A DNA stretch of 64,000 nucleotides from Prorocentrum cordatum (lineage: Eukaryota; Sar; Dinophyceae; Prorocentrales; Prorocentraceae): NCBI GenBank assembly GCA_963575745.1, contig CAUYUJ010014324.1, positions 351,590-415,589 on the forward strand, written 5' to 3'. The position numbers and the translations under genes are program-made. The notes under the pieces are model-generated. The model saw nothing but the letters and a program-made list of their open reading frames with translations. It was not told the origin of the DNA and made no database searches. The stretch's first letter is position 1. Every line of letters begins with the position of its first letter. Positions 1 through 10,381 of the stretch are shown here, piece after piece.

Positions 1-539
1 GCAGCATCGCTCGGGATCTCGGCGCAAAAATCCCCGGATACCCGGACCGATGGCGCCCGCAGGGGGCGCGTGCGAATGTCATTACCCAAGAGATGGGGGA
101 TGCCGATCACTAGATCGCCCGCGCGGCCTGCGGCGCGTCGTCGCGCGCGCATGGCCCTGCGAAAGTACGGGGGAGCCTCTCGCACAGCCTCGCGGCCCTG
201 ACAGCCTGCCCCCCGCCGACCCGATGCAGCGCTGGTGTGCGTCTAGATGCCCGCGGCGTTGCCCCCGCTCAGCGCCGCGCGCGCGTGCCGCCGCGGCACC
301 GCCTCGTCGTCTCTTCGAGCTGGGCAGTCGCGCCATCTGGCCCCCCCCCCGTGCCTGCGTCGAGGCCTGGGAACCAACGGCCGCTTCTAGAATCGGTGAG
401 CGCGCGGCCGCCAGCGGCCGTGACCGACCTTGGCCGCGGCCGCGCGCGCGCGATCGACGAGGCCGCCCTGGCCAAGAACCAATCGTCTGCGACGCCCGCG
501 GTCGCGAGGGCATCTCCTGGCCGAGCAGGCCCGCGGGCC

Positions 540-1260
540 GCGAGGGCGCCCCGCGCCGCGCGCGAGGCGCGGGGGGGGGGGCGAGCTGCATCGGCCGCGA
601 CCCGGCGACCCCTCTCCACCAGCTCAGGACGCTCCTCCACTCGCCCCTGGCCTTCTGCCAGAGGGCGTCGCACGCGTTTCCCCGGCGCGCGAGGAAGAAG
701 AGCGCGACGGCCAACTCCGCGTTGAAGACGTCCTGCAAGACGACGCTCCGCAGCGCGGCCCCGCAGGCGGTCTCCAAGTCGAGTTTGGCAACGAACGCTG
801 GCGATTGCCCCTGCGCTGGGGACCAAAAGCGCCGCGCCCAGCCCCATCGGCGCCCTGGCAACCATGGGGCGCCCGTCCGGCGCGGGCCGGGGATTGACCG
901 GCCCCAGGCAGCGCCGGGCCGCCAATGCCACGCTGGCGCGCGCGGCCGACTCGGGCCTATCGCTGGCCCCCTGGGCGATGGGCCCCAGGACGCCCGACCC
1001 CCGCCCGCGATGCAGATGCGGACAGGCTCGCGGCAAGCGCACCAACTCCACCATCCGTTGCGGGAATCTCGACAGCGAGTCCGATGCGCCAGCCGCTCGG
1101 CCCCCGGGCCGCGCGCAAGTCGAAGGAAAACGCAGTCTGGCGCGCATCCCGGCACCTTGCCGCGAGGGGCGCGACAGAAGAGTCTGCCTGGTAGCAATCG
1201 AAGAGCGCCATGACCTCCGCGCACTCCTCGGCGGGCGTGGGCATGCCAAGACTTGCCATG
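540..1260 (-). CDS. probable coding remnants, frames broken
   Basis: Two stretches on the minus strand read like protein although they sit in different frames. About 1259 to 990 gives a mixed, Ala/Asp/Cys-containing segment beginning MASLGMPTPAEECAEVMALF. About 830 to 600 gives a segment with hydrophobic and Trp-rich character (FNAELAVALFFLARRG, then WRSVLSWWRG). Between and after them the reading frame changes, so there is either an unseen intron or one or more indels. This may be the downstream end of the gene whose exons lie at 2.1-4.07 kb, since it has the same strand and composition. I do not recognise the product. GC is so high here that all six frames stay open by chance, which limits confidence. 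Confidence 0.3.
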
Positions 1261-2099
1261 GTTCCCGCGACAACCTCATCCTACGGCGCCCGCGGCGCGC
1301 CCTCCACGTGCGGCAAGGCCCTGGGCGCGCCCCTCTCCTTCGCCGCGCGGATGATCCCGTCGCGCTCGCCCTGGGCACCGCCCCCTGGCGGCCGCCCCCG
1401 GGCGGCCGCGCCGAAGGCTAGCGGCAGCCTGCTCGCCCACCGCAGCTTCGTAGACGCCAATCGGCCCACCCCGGCGGCCCAGCTCTGCACGCTGCATGCG
1501 CCGCCGCAGCTTCGCCGTGAAGGTGGCTGCCGCCCGACCCCCTTCCGCCGGCGCCCTCGCACCAACTGCCCCCCCCCCCATTTCCCTTTCCCGCGGGCGC
1601 GCGCGCGTGGAACAGCAAGGTCGGGGCAGCCCGCAGCTTCAATGAAGGCGCGTGGCTGCGACTGGGTCAGCCAGTGCACCGCGCCCGCGCGCCTCTACGA
1701 CACCCTTGAGCAAGGGGATGCACGTCTTCGCCGCTATCCGAAGAAATGCCCGCGGCGGCCAGGCCGCAGTGCCCAGGGCGGGACCCCTAGCACCAATGGC
1801 CTCCAGCTTGGCAGCGAACGCAGCATCTCGCGTCGCTGCAGCCTACCCCTGGCAACTGCACCTGCGGCGGCGCCGGCGCCGTCGACGGTGCTGGCGGCAA
1901 GCGGCCTGCGTCCGGTGGCGCCTCGGGCGCGGGGCAGGCATGCTGGCCCGCCGAGCTGGCCCGCCGTTCCGCCGCGCGCATTGCCTCGCCCGCCGCCGGC
2001 GGCGCGCGCGGCCTCTGCAGGCGCCCCGCTTCTGGAGACCTCTGGCGACGCTGGCAAAACGACGAGTGACGAGTTCTGCACGTCCACATTGTCGGCCTC

Positions 2100-2386
2100 C
2101 GCGCACGGCCGTTGAGCGCGTGGCCGCGCGCGACGCATGCCGTGCCCCGACGAACGGCTGTTCGCGCCATAAGGCAAGTTGCCGGCCCGCTTGGGCTTCA
2201 GAGCCAGGCGCCGCCTCAGCAGCAAGGGCGGGCTGCTGCTCTGGTGATGCCGTTCCCCATGGCGCCACCTCGAAGCGCTCCTCCCAGGCCCGAGCCGCCT
2301 CCTCGGACTCAGGGGGCGACGGCAGCGCGCTGGCAGCCGCAAGCTCACCCGAGGATGAGCTGGCATCCCCCAGAACTCGGATGCCC
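2100..2386 (-). CDS. probable internal exon, unknown protein
   Basis: From a possible AG acceptor (GGATAG, exon starting at 2386) the minus strand reads GIRVLGDASSSSGELAAASA and continues as a Pro/Glu-rich segment with ERFEVAPWGTASPEQQPAL and LALWREQPFVGARHA. The composition is that of a disordered linker followed by a short ordered piece. The downstream end is not clear; after about 2110 the frame turns Arg-rich, which suggests the exon has ended. It lies between exons 2545-3422 and the coding remnants near 1 kb and probably belongs to the same transcript. Function unknown. Confidence 0.35.
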
Positions 2387-2544
2387 TATCCGCCCTCCAG
2401 CTGCACGTCGTCCTGCTGGACCTCCAGCTAAGCTGCATCTCCTCCGCCTCCTGGGCAGCCCTCCGTCTGCTCATCTAACCTCTGCTGCCGGCTGGCCTCC
2501 TCCCTCACCTCCTCCACCTCCTCCTCCTCTGCCTCCTCGCCTTC

Positions 2545-3422
2545 CTATGTCCAGATGAAAAATGCGGGCGGCGGCGGCAGCGCGGCGCCAGTAGCAGGCT
2601 TGCCCGAGGATGGGCTGGTATACCCCACAGCAGGGCCGCCCTCCGCAGCCCCCTCCCCCTGCGCCCCGGCGAAAGCCACCGCCGGCGCCTCCAGCGTGCT
2701 GTCTTCAGCGACTGGCGTCGGGGAGCACGGCCGCTCCCCAGGCAACATTTCGAAAAACTCCATCCTCGCCTCGAGACGGCGCCGTTCCACTCGGAGGGCC
2801 TCGGCGAAGCGGGCCACTCGCGGCGCGGCCTCAATGGGCGGCGCGTCCAGGGCGCCCAGCGGTGCCCCTCCACCAGACGCGCGCGCCTGCTGTCCCGGCC
2901 GCGTGGCCGATGCACCGCCGCTGCCGCCTCCAGCGAGCCACCCTGCGGCCGCCCCCACGGCCTCGGCGGCGGCGCCACCAGTGACCCAACCCGCCATGGC
3001 GGCCCCTGGCGGGCCGTTGGCGGCCTCGCCGGCCGCGCGGCCGGCTGGCCCGGCGCCGGCCGCGGCGGCTTCGACGGCTGGCACCACGGCGGCTCCGGCA
3101 GCCTCGGCAGCCGCTTGCCCGGCGGCTCCTCTGGGGTGGCCGGCGCACTGCCCGCCAGCGTGACGAAGTCGGCCTCCCCCGCGACCTCTTCCGCCGCGCG
3201 CAGCGCCTCCACTGGGCCAGCACTTCCGCCGCCACCTCCTCCAGCAACTCCCGCGCCCCAGCCGCCGCCTCCCGCAGCCCCTTCGCCGGCCTCCTTGGCA
3301 ACACGCGGTCCGCACACGGCGTCGAAGGCCGCCTCGATCGAGGGCTGGGCCCCGATGATCAGCTGGAACCCAGCCCAATCTGGCGGGCCTGGGTGCGGGT
3401 GGAACCCCTCTTCCGTCAGGTC
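2545..3422 (-). CDS. exon 2 of minus-strand gene, unknown protein
   Basis: Begins right after an AG acceptor (CTAG) at 3423 and continues the frame of the upstream exon in phase 0. It opens DLTEEGFHPHPGPPDWAGFQ and goes on through QLIIGAQPSIEAAFDAVCGP and a Gly-rich linker into VEALRAAEEVAGEADFVTLA. Near 3120 the protein-like frame jumps by one: the second half (Ala/Gly-rich, then RVARFAEALRVERRRLEARM and EFFEMLPGERP) is in another frame and stops at 2545. So there is one indel or an unseen small intron. A GT donor near 2625 could end the exon earlier than the stop. No domain recognised. Confidence 0.42.
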
Positions 3423-3505
3423 CTAGACCCATGCCGCCGAAGAAGGTGGCGCCCGCGCTGTCCGTCTCACTGGCGAGGCCCGTGGTGAGCCACACGTTAG
3501 TGAAC
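3423..3505 (-). other. 83-nt spliceosomal intron
   Basis: On the minus strand the sequence starts GTTCACTAAC and ends GGGTCTAG. It contains in-frame stops and separates two protein-like segments that join in phase 0 (...AAVHSWL then DLTEEGF...). GT donor and AG acceptor are both present. This is the only short intron I can define in the window; the others are hundreds to thousands of bases long. Confidence 0.45.
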
Positions 3506-3691
3506 CAGCCAAGAATGGACAGCAGCCGGCGTGATCCCGAAACGCTTAGCGGCGTCTTCGACGGCGGCTGGGCCCCCCGCCTCGACGTAGTCGGCGATCT
3601 CGGCCAAGTGGGCGGCCCGAGTGCGCAGCGGCGACGGTGGGCTCTGCTGCGCCCAAACCCTGCCCCCCAAAAAGCTCAGGGGTGCGCAACC

Positions 3692-3741
<50 letters not shown>

Positions 3742-4069
3742 GGGCGACAAAGATTGGAGACGATGAGGAGGCTCGCGAGGAAGGCGGCGACGGCGAAGGC
3801 CTTCCAGCGGGAGAGGCACAGGGCCTCCCCGTCGTTCCGAACGGACTCGTCCATCCAGGTGGCCGCCGCCTCAGCCACAGCAAAGGCCGCAGCTGCTCTC
3901 GCAGCGCCCGCCTCCGCTGCCGTTTCGCGGACACGCGGGTCCTGGACGGCCTGGATGGCCCACCAGGCGGCACACAAGATCCCGCCTCCGGCAGCGACCG
4001 CCCCCGCGAGCGCGACCAGCGCATGCCCTCGTGCGCCCCAGCGCGCAAGGGCCATCCGGCGCGCCTTGG
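3506..4069 (-). CDS. exon with two hydrophobic segments and HTH-like end
   Basis: Starts after an AG acceptor (CTATCACAG) at 4070. The first ATG is at 4055. The N-terminal part has one hydrophobic Ala/Gly-rich segment (HALVALAGAVAAGGGILCAA) and a second, FAVAAFLASLLIVSNLC, that runs into a homopolymeric stretch encoded by the CAG/CTG repeat at 3691-3742. The C-terminal part, HLAEIADYVEAGG then VEDAAKRFGITPAAVHSWL, has the spacing of a helix-turn-helix. That part is in a different frame from the hydrophobic part, so one indel lies between about 3620 and 3690, a stretch with C and T runs. Alternatively only one of the two parts is translated. Product unknown. Confidence 0.45.
3691..3742. repeat. 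(CAG)n microsatellite, about 17 units
   Basis: A pure trinucleotide run inside the exon at 3506-4069. On the minus strand it would code poly-Leu, poly-Ala or poly-Cys depending on frame. It is probably length-variable between strains. Confidence 0.95.
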
Positions 4070-4203
4070 CTGTGATAGCGCGTGCAGAAATCGGAGAAAC
4101 CTCGGTTTACCCGCTATCGCAAGCACGGGTCATTTTTTTCGAGACGGGTCCAGCCGCGGCTGCGAGGGGGGACACTTGCAGGGTGCCCTCGGCCTTGAGC
4201 CAA

Positions 4204-4250
4204 AATGATGATGATGATGATGCTGCTGCTGCTGCTGATGCTGATGCTGA

Positions 4251-4282
<32 letters not shown>

Positions 4283-4307
4283 AGGATGATGATGATGATG
4301 ATGATGC

Positions 4308-4340
<33 letters not shown>

Positions 4341-4342
4341 CG
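4204..4342. repeat. (TGA/TGC)n compound trinucleotide repeat
   Basis: About 140 bp of alternating blocks of GAT/TGA and GCT/TGC triplets. All long reading frames here are products of the repeat. It lies just upstream of the exon at 3506-4069, in what would be its preceding intron. Confidence 0.9.
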
Positions 4343-4436
4343 ATGACGGGGGGCGGGAGGAGGAGGGGGCAGCGGGAGGAGTGACGCGGGGCGCTGGCTC
4401 TTCACAACGAGGACCCAAACCAACAGGATGCTTGGG

Positions 4437-4515
4437 AAATGATCGACCAATCGTCCCCAAACTATATTGGCACTACTGGTGAACACTCTTCCTGTAGACG
4501 GACATGCCCGACTTG
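4437..4515. mobile_element. MITE-like family M, right-half fragment
   Basis: Carries the AT-rich right half and the right terminal repeat (CCTGTAGACGGACATGCCCG) of the family whose full copies are at 5253-5425 and 53251-53418. The left end is missing. Confidence 0.55.
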
Positions 4516-4537
4516 AGGCAAGCAGGGCGTGCCTTGG

Positions 4538-4667
4538 CTTAGGTCGGGCGTGTCCCCCTACAGGCGGACGTTGGACGAAGTCCTTGACACAAGCGCACCA
4601 GCAAGACACAGACCATGCTCAAACATGGTCAACAGCTAGTCCCCGGTGGAGGGACAGGCCTGACCTA
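4538..4667. mobile_element. MITE-like family M, diverged copy
   Basis: Left terminal repeat TTAGGTCGGGCGTGTCCCCC followed by TACAGGCGGA; the right end near 4640-4667 (GTGGAGGGACAGGCCTGACC) is a diverged inverted copy. Confidence 0.6.
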
Positions 4668-4704
4668 CGTCTTCCTACGCCTTGGCATGGGCTTCCCCCC
4701 TGAA

Positions 4705-4873
4705 TCGGGGATGGGCAGACCCCCCTTTAATCAAACGTGGTTTAATGAAAACGACCTGCCCAAACCTGGCGGGCGCAAGCCTGGAAAATAACGGCCACGG
4801 CGCCATCTCGAGAACCGAAAACGGACAATTCACTAATCGACGTGTCACTGTTGGGGGTTCTGTCCACCCCCGA
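4705..4873. mobile_element. MITE-like family P, copy 1 (169 bp)
   Basis: Ends are inverted repeats: it starts TCGGGGATGGGCAGACCCCC and finishes GGGGGTTCTGTCCACCCCCG. The interior (TTTAATCAAACGTGGTTTAA, then ACGGACAATTCACTAATCGA) is nearly identical to the copy at 56787-56957, 52 kb away. No coding capacity. Confidence 0.8.
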
Positions 4874-5017
4874 CTGAATGCTGGTGCCATGCTTCCCCTT
4901 TGTCCCGATCCTCCAGGACCGCAGCGGGGCGGCCGTCGCCTCGGGAGGCAGCCGCGCCAGGTGGCCGAGGATCGGCGGCGAGCGCAGGGGGGGGGGGGAA
5001 GTGTGAAGGAGAAGGCC

Positions 5018-5098
5018 TGGGTCGGGCGTCCCCCTACAGGCGGATTTGAGAGGAAAAATCTGAAAGATTCCAAAGATCCCCCAACATATTCAAAAAAA

Positions 5099-5190
<92 letters not shown>

Positions 5191-5254
5191 GTCTCCAAGT
5201 TATTATATTACTAGTATTGGATGTTCCCCTTGTCGAGAGGCAGGCCCGACTTAA
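5018..5254. mobile_element. MITE-like family M copy with internal poly(A)
   Basis: Left terminal repeat GGTCGGGCGTCCCCCTACAG at about 5025 and right terminal repeat GAGAGGCAGGCCCGACTTAA ending near 5254. The AT-rich core is expanded by an 88-nt A run, making this copy longer than its 150-170 bp relatives. Confidence 0.7.
5102..5189. repeat. 88-nt uninterrupted poly(A)
   Basis: Eighty-eight consecutive A residues inside the family M element at 5018-5254. It is preceded by TTCAAAAAAAGGT, so it probably expanded from a short A run already in the element, not from a retrotransposed tail. Its true length is uncertain because long homopolymers are read poorly. Confidence 0.95.
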
Positions 5255-5425
5255 GCTTAGGTCGGGCATGTCTTCCTACAAGCGGACTTTGGAGGACAAT
5301 TAAAAAAACAGCCCAGCAATACTAAAAAATAGTCAACAAATGCTCCACCAATTGTCCCAAGGCTATTTTTTGAGACTATGTTTGAATCCAGTCCTCCTGC
5401 AGGGAGACAGGCCCGACTTAAGAGA
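5253..5425. mobile_element. MITE-like family M, full copy
   Basis: Left end CTTAGGTCGGGCATGTCTTC, right end GGGAGACAGGCCCGACTTAA; the two are inverted repeats of about 24 bp around an AT-rich core (about 170 bp in all). It abuts the preceding family M copy and is followed by CTTCTCAGAAG-type palindromic repeats (5405-5580). Confidence 0.8.
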
Positions 5426-5453
5426 AGGCCTTCTCAGAAGGCGGCGGGACTTC

Positions 5454-6416
5454 TCAGAAACCCGCGCGCTGAGAAATTTTGAATGTGTCTTCGGGGAAGG
5501 CTTCGAAGACTTCTCGGAAGGCCCAGGGGCATCCGAGCCTTCCGAGAAGGCCCGTCGCCTCTCCCTGCCCCCCCTCGCTGGCCGCCGAGAAGAAGTCGAT
5601 GCCGTGCACCTCCATCTCCTCGTCGCCCATGCGGATGTCGAACGCGACGGTGATCCTGGGGTCCGCAAGGTCGGTCGCGTGCATGGCCGCGTGCTTGAAG
5701 CCTCCGGGTAGCATGACGACGTGATTGTTCTCATGCTTCAGGGTGAAGAACTTCTTGGCAAAGGGACTGAAAAAAGACGTGTGCGTTCCTGAGCCGTTCA
5801 GGATCAGGTACCCGTGCCAAGGATGCTGGTGACCGTGAAACCTTCCGATGAACTCCTCGCTCTTGTACGGCCCTGTCTGGTGGAACATGTTACACCAAGC
5901 ATATAGACTGACCAGATTCTTGAGAGTGCAAGTCCCGTTGGTGTCCCGGGAATTGGCACACATATCGCCGCCCAAGCCTTCTGTGTACAGCTTGCCAGCC
6001 CGTGGGCTCTGCGTCTGCGCGGGAACCTTTCCGAATGCCTTCATCAGAGCTAGGAACCGGGACTACAAGAACACCAACAACTTCTTCGCGAACTTGCTGA
6101 CATGCTTGTCCTTCGCCTTCATCCCTTCCCTGATGACATTATACGAATTCTTGCTCCCTGCGTACGAGACCTGCATGGTGCCGCCATTGCTGTCGCGCCA
6201 CTCTGGTTCCATGCTCACCAGCCACCTGTTCCAATGTTCCCCAGCGCCCTTGCCAGTGATTGCCTCTGGCAATCTCGATATCAGCAGCGGCACATCGTGG
6301 ACCAAGAGGAGAGAGGAGAACTTATCGCTCCACACGCTGCGGAAAGAACCCATGGGCTCCGTCTCGGCAAAGGCGCGCCGGCTGATCGTCTCTGGGCAGT
6401 TGACGTAAAGGTTCAT
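5454..6416 (-). CDS. 2OG-Fe(II) oxygenase-like protein, interrupted by TAG
   Basis: Minus strand; first ATG of the protein-like frame at 6416 (MNLYVNCPETISRRAFAETE). The frame runs to TAG at 6063-6065, then continues in the same frame with no further stop until 5454. After the stop the segment HGHQHPWHGYLILNGSGTHT, then MLPGGFKHAAMHATDLADPR and ITVAFDI, has the layout of a double-stranded beta-helix 2-oxoglutarate/iron oxygenase: an early HxH, a later His before a Gly-Gly turn, and an Arg in an RITVAFDI strand that in such enzymes contacts 2-oxoglutarate. Such enzymes hydroxylate small molecules or proteins; the substrate cannot be inferred. The last 40 codons or so enter a palindromic repeat, so the true 3' end is probably near 5590. 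The assignment rests on motif shape only. Confidence 0.5.
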
Positions 6417-6875
6417 GGGTGAGGGAGGCGAGCGGTGGCACTGTCGCAGGGGTCTTGGAGTTGGGAGGGACACTGGCCTGGAACCGACGGAGCATCGCCG
6501 ATGCCAATTGGTGATAGTGCCTCCCACACACGAAGGAAAACGTATTTTCCACGGCAGATGTCTCAAGTCGGCGCTGCAACCCGCTCCCCGCACCCGTCCG
6601 CGGGCACGCGGAGCACCCCAGGGGCGTGAGAAGGGACGTCCAGCGCCGGCCCAGAGAAATCCTCCGAACGTACTACGTGCGTGTGTGAGCGACGAGGGTC
6701 TCACGCGAGATGACACATAGCGACCTTCTGCAGTGGCCCACGCGGGCCATCAGCGCGGCACGCGACATTGGAAACGAGGGCGCTTACGACGCCACCTCTG
6801 CGCGGGCAGCTGACGCGCGAATGTCTGCACAATCGACCACGTTTCCTCCCTCGCTCAGGTGAACTTTTTCCGACC

Positions 6876-7725
6876 CGTCCTGCGGTGTTGGGTCCTCGAT
6901 TTGAAAGGACGGTCCCCGCGTCCCCTTCTCCTCTCCTCCTCCTCCCGCTCCTCCCTCCTCCCACCCTTGCCCTGGCCCGCCGCATGTAAACCAGTTCGGC
7001 ACTCCCGTCACCCCCCTCACTGCGGCACACCCCTCACACGCTTCGTGGCCCCAAATGGAGCTCCACCGAAGGCCCTTTCGCTGCGTTCGCATGCCGCCAC
7101 TCCCAGAGACTTTGGCACACACACACACACACACACACCTCACTCGTTTCGTGGCCCCATCGGGGGCTCCACCGAAGGCGCCAGTGCCTGCGTTCGCATG
7201 CCGCCACCCCCGTCACGTTGGCACACCTCTCACACGTTTCGTGGCACCCTGGCGAGCTCCACCAAAGGCTCCAGCGGCTGCGTTCGCATGCCGTCACCCC
7301 CCTCACTTTGGCACATCTCGCACACGTATCGTGGCCCCACAACGAGCTCCACCGAAGGCGACAATGGTTGTGTTCGCATGCCGCCACCCTCCTGACTTTG
7401 GCACTCCCCTCACACGCTTCTTGGCCCCATAAGGAGCTCCACCGAAGGCCCCAATGGCTGCGTTCGCATGCCGCGCCCGCATGTCTTCTCCCGCTTCTCC
7501 CGGTGCCTGTCAGCCGCAACGGGTTACATCAACATGTAATTAACCCGTTTCGTCGAATCTCCGCGCTCCCTGCGGGCGGCCCCAGCGGCAGCTCCCGCAT
7601 GGCGGCCCTGCCTCATTTCGGCGTTCCCTTCACAAATTTCGTGGCTGCGTAGTGAGCTCCACCGAAGGCGTTTTTTTCACAATCGCGGTACTCACGACTG
7701 CAAATGGTTGGGTTTTTCGCCAGGC
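6876..7725. mobile_element. composite element, copy 1, with about 5 minisatellite units
   Basis: Left flank has GTTGGGTCCTCGATTTGAA followed by a C/T-rich tract. The middle (about 7030-7470) holds about five units of roughly 85-90 bp built on TTCGTGGCCCCAT, GAGCTCCACCGAAGG and TGCGTTCGCATGCCG. The right flank has CACAATCGCGGTACTCACGA, then CAAATGGTTGGGTTTTTCGC. The same three parts in the same order occur at 48526-50551. A (CA)12 run lies at 7115-7138. No credible gene. Confidence 0.7.
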
Positions 7726-8714
7726 CACCAGCCCTCTGGAAGTAGGTGGCCTAGGGAGTTTCCTCTTCCAACCGCCTTCTTCCCCTTCGGGAAAGGGTAT
7801 ACCACTGATCCTTATTAATATACACACCCTCCCCCAGGCGACAGGCGTCCAACCAGGAACCATGAGGACACCATGACGACCCGCCCTCAAGCGCGGCCAA
7901 CCCGATGCGGCCCCCCCACCGTCCCGATCGAAAAACAAGGCAAAGTACACGTTAGGGTTATGTAATCCATGCTCCGCTAGACTCTAGATTGCGGCCGCAA
8001 ACACCAAAACCCTCCGAAAACCCTCAAACGCCTTCCCCAGCAAACCCTCCAAAAACCCTCCAAAAACCATCCGCGGACGATCGAAAATCCCCCACCTCAA
8101 AAAACGTGGGTTCCACTTGAAGTAACATGTGCGTTGGAGAAGGGAAGGGCGGAAAGGGGCCCACGGAGGGGAGATGCTTCTAGAGGGCGGAGGGGGGGCC
8201 AAAGGAAAGGGAGCGGGCATCGGGGATATCCAAAGGGGGGACGTAAAGGAACGGAGGGCGCGCGGGGAAAGAGGGGGGCGCGGAGGGAGCGAGAGAGAGA
8301 GGAGTAGAGAAGGATACAGGGAGAGAGAGGGATCTAAATTGAGGGAAAGACGGGGAAAAGGTAGAGGGGATGCGCGAGTAGGCACGTTGCGCAGGGGAGA
8401 AGAGCAACGAGGGAGGTGATCAAGGGGCGGGGCAGTCACGCGCCGAGATGGACATGATAGGCGAGCGTGGGAAAGGTCAAAGCCAGCGCCGCCGACTCGG
8501 CCATCCGCCCTCACCTTCTGTCGCTCTTTTGCAAAACCTCCCGTCCCGCCCAAACCCGCCCGACGACCCGCCGCCCGTCCGCTCTCCCCCTCCCGTTTTT
8601 CATGGTTACACGCGGGGCTGTCCCGCGTTCGAGCGGAGCTGGGCTCTGAGAAATTGGTCGCCACGGCGCCTCGGGGGGCGGGCGGGGGGAAGGCAACAGC
8701 CTTGAGGAATCCAA
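7726..8714. other. gene-free stretch with a solo element end
   Basis: At 7727-7760 there is an isolated copy of the introner-like left end (CCAGCCCTCTGGAAGTAGGT). About 8150-8420 is strongly purine-rich (GGA/GAGA) on the plus strand. Around 7996-8080 there are degenerate CCTCCAAAAACC repeats. I see no gene. Confidence 0.5.
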
Positions 8715-9755
8715 CCAGTCCTCTGTGAGAAAGCGGTTCGGCGCTTCCTCTTCCAACCGTTGTTTATATTCGGTGAGGTGGTTCCCCCCCCCCCAATGCC
8801 CCAGACCACTTGGACTTGACGGGGCGCAACCCTAGGGGTTAGAGAGCCCAAGATGTTTCGGGGGGGTCCAAGGAGGCCCCGCCCAGTATCGCCCCAAACA
8901 TTGCTATAGATACCCAGATGCTGCCCCGCATGGCCCCCGACGCGCCCGCGATAAGCCACGCGGCCGCTCCGGGACGGCCTCGAATGGCCATAGAGCATCT
9001 CAGAACCCCTCGGCAAACAAAAAAAAACACCCAAACTTGACCATACTTCCAATGCAAGACAACACAGCGAAATGCACATGATCGCAATGTCGCATCAGAA
9101 CGCTTCAGGCGATGCAAGACTGTCCTACTATGCCACGAGAGAGCCCCGAGAGGGCACAGTAACGCGCCAAGACGGCCCAAGTACACCCAATAGCGCACAA
9201 TAACGCCCCACGAGTGCTACTAGAGGCGGCTCTCGGGGCCCCAGATGAGCAGCGTTGGTCGCTCACCCCCTCCCCATGGCCGATGCCGTCCTTGATGGCC
9301 CCAGTGCCCCCCCCCGCAATGGCCCCTGAGAAGGCACTGAGGGAACCCCGAGAAGGCATTCGAGGCAACTGAGCAGAACAACCAAGGGGGTACAGTGTGG
9401 CCCCAGGGGCTCCAAGAGCGAAGACCCGCAACGGCCTTCAAGGGTGGCCCCCGTCGTCGTCGCGATCATCGCCATCGTTGCGGACGTCGTCGCCGCCGCC
9501 AGATCACTCCATCACCCTCCTCGTCATCCTCCCCCCACCTCGTCCAACGTCATCCTCCCCCTCTTCATCACCATCGCATTGACCACCGCCCCACTCCATA
9601 TCACTACATCCCCACCCCTATTCCTTAGAGCCGCGAAAGCATATACATGCTCCCCATCCCCGTTATTTAAACAACAGGTTGTTTCGCTTCTCTGGCCACG
9701 ACAACTCGCCTGGACACGTTCTGGATGGGGTGGCGGCAAAAATGCGAAGCGTATA
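8715..9755 (+). mobile_element. introner-like element A
   Basis: Left end CCAGTCCTCTGTGAGAAAGC with TTCCTCTTCCAACCG just inside; right end ACTCGCCTGGACACGTTCTG followed by GATGGGGTGGCGGC and GCGAAGCGTAT. Length about 1.04 kb, in the range of the other copies. It is downstream of the last exon of locus A, so here it is either intergenic or in an intron of another transcript. Confidence 0.6.
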
Positions 9756-10096
9756 CGATGAACGTGGCTTTGCAAGTGAAAGTCCGACGCGGCAGCAAGA
9801 CATGCGGGTCACACACCAAGCACGGCGCTCGCGCCGAGTAGATTTCACAACGTGGCCCTCGACGGCCACAGAATTCACAGCGCCAATACAGCGCTGAGCG
9901 ATCTAATTGTTGCAGCTGCTGCTCGAGTCTGAACGTCATCACCCTATATGTGCCTTCTGATCCTCGCCGCCGTAGCCCCCAACCTCCGCCCCACCCCGAC
10001 CTGACATCATCCTCCTCCTCTCAGCCCTCTCCCACTCTTCATCGCCGGCTGTGTCGCACCTCTCAGGGCGCGGGTAGCCTCACGCGGGCTGCGGGC

Positions 10097-10381
10097 CTAT
10101 GAGGCGAACGTCATCTCCACTGCCTGGTCGTAGGCCTTCTTGATGCCCGTCGGCAAGTGCTTAGGGGGCACCTTGTGATCCCGCATCACGTCCTTGGCAG
10201 GCGTCATCCTCTGCCGCAGCCTCACGCCATCCGTTGCATCCGAGCTGACACACGCCTCAATTATCATCGCTGCAGCCACGGCCGAAGCGATTGTAGTCGT
10301 CAACGTGCTGAACTCCTGTGTGATGTCCTGCTGCGGCGCAATCTTGAACACATCGCAGAGGTCCGTGTACTTGGTCAGGTC
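10097..10381 (-). CDS. probable last exon of locus A
   Basis: After a CAG acceptor at 10382-10384 the minus strand reads DLTKYTDLCDVFKIAPQQDI and goes on as a well-mixed helical segment (SAVAAAMIIEACVSSDATDG, then MTPAKDVMRDHKVPPKHLPT) ending AVEMTFAS and TAG at 10097. The even amino-acid mix contrasts with the Arg/Pro-rich shadow frames around it. It is probably the C-terminus of the gene starting at 22,254, because it lies next on the same strand; the phase does not match the donor I chose at 12,093, so at least one more exon is likely in between. Function unknown. Confidence 0.5.
   Translation of the reverse strand, partial: DLTKYTDLCDVFKIAPQQDITQEFSTLTTTIASAVAAAMIIEACVSSDATDGVRLRQRMTPAKDVMRDHKVPPKHLPTGIKKAYDQAVEMTFAS

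Noticed and set aside
50-1224. Long plus-strand frames at 50-1213
   Set aside because: Arg/Pro/Ala-rich, typical of the opposite strand of GC-rich coding or non-coding DNA; the minus-strand segments are better composed.
4130-4609. His- and Gln-rich minus-strand frame
   Set aside because: Translation of the TGA/TGC triplet repeat.
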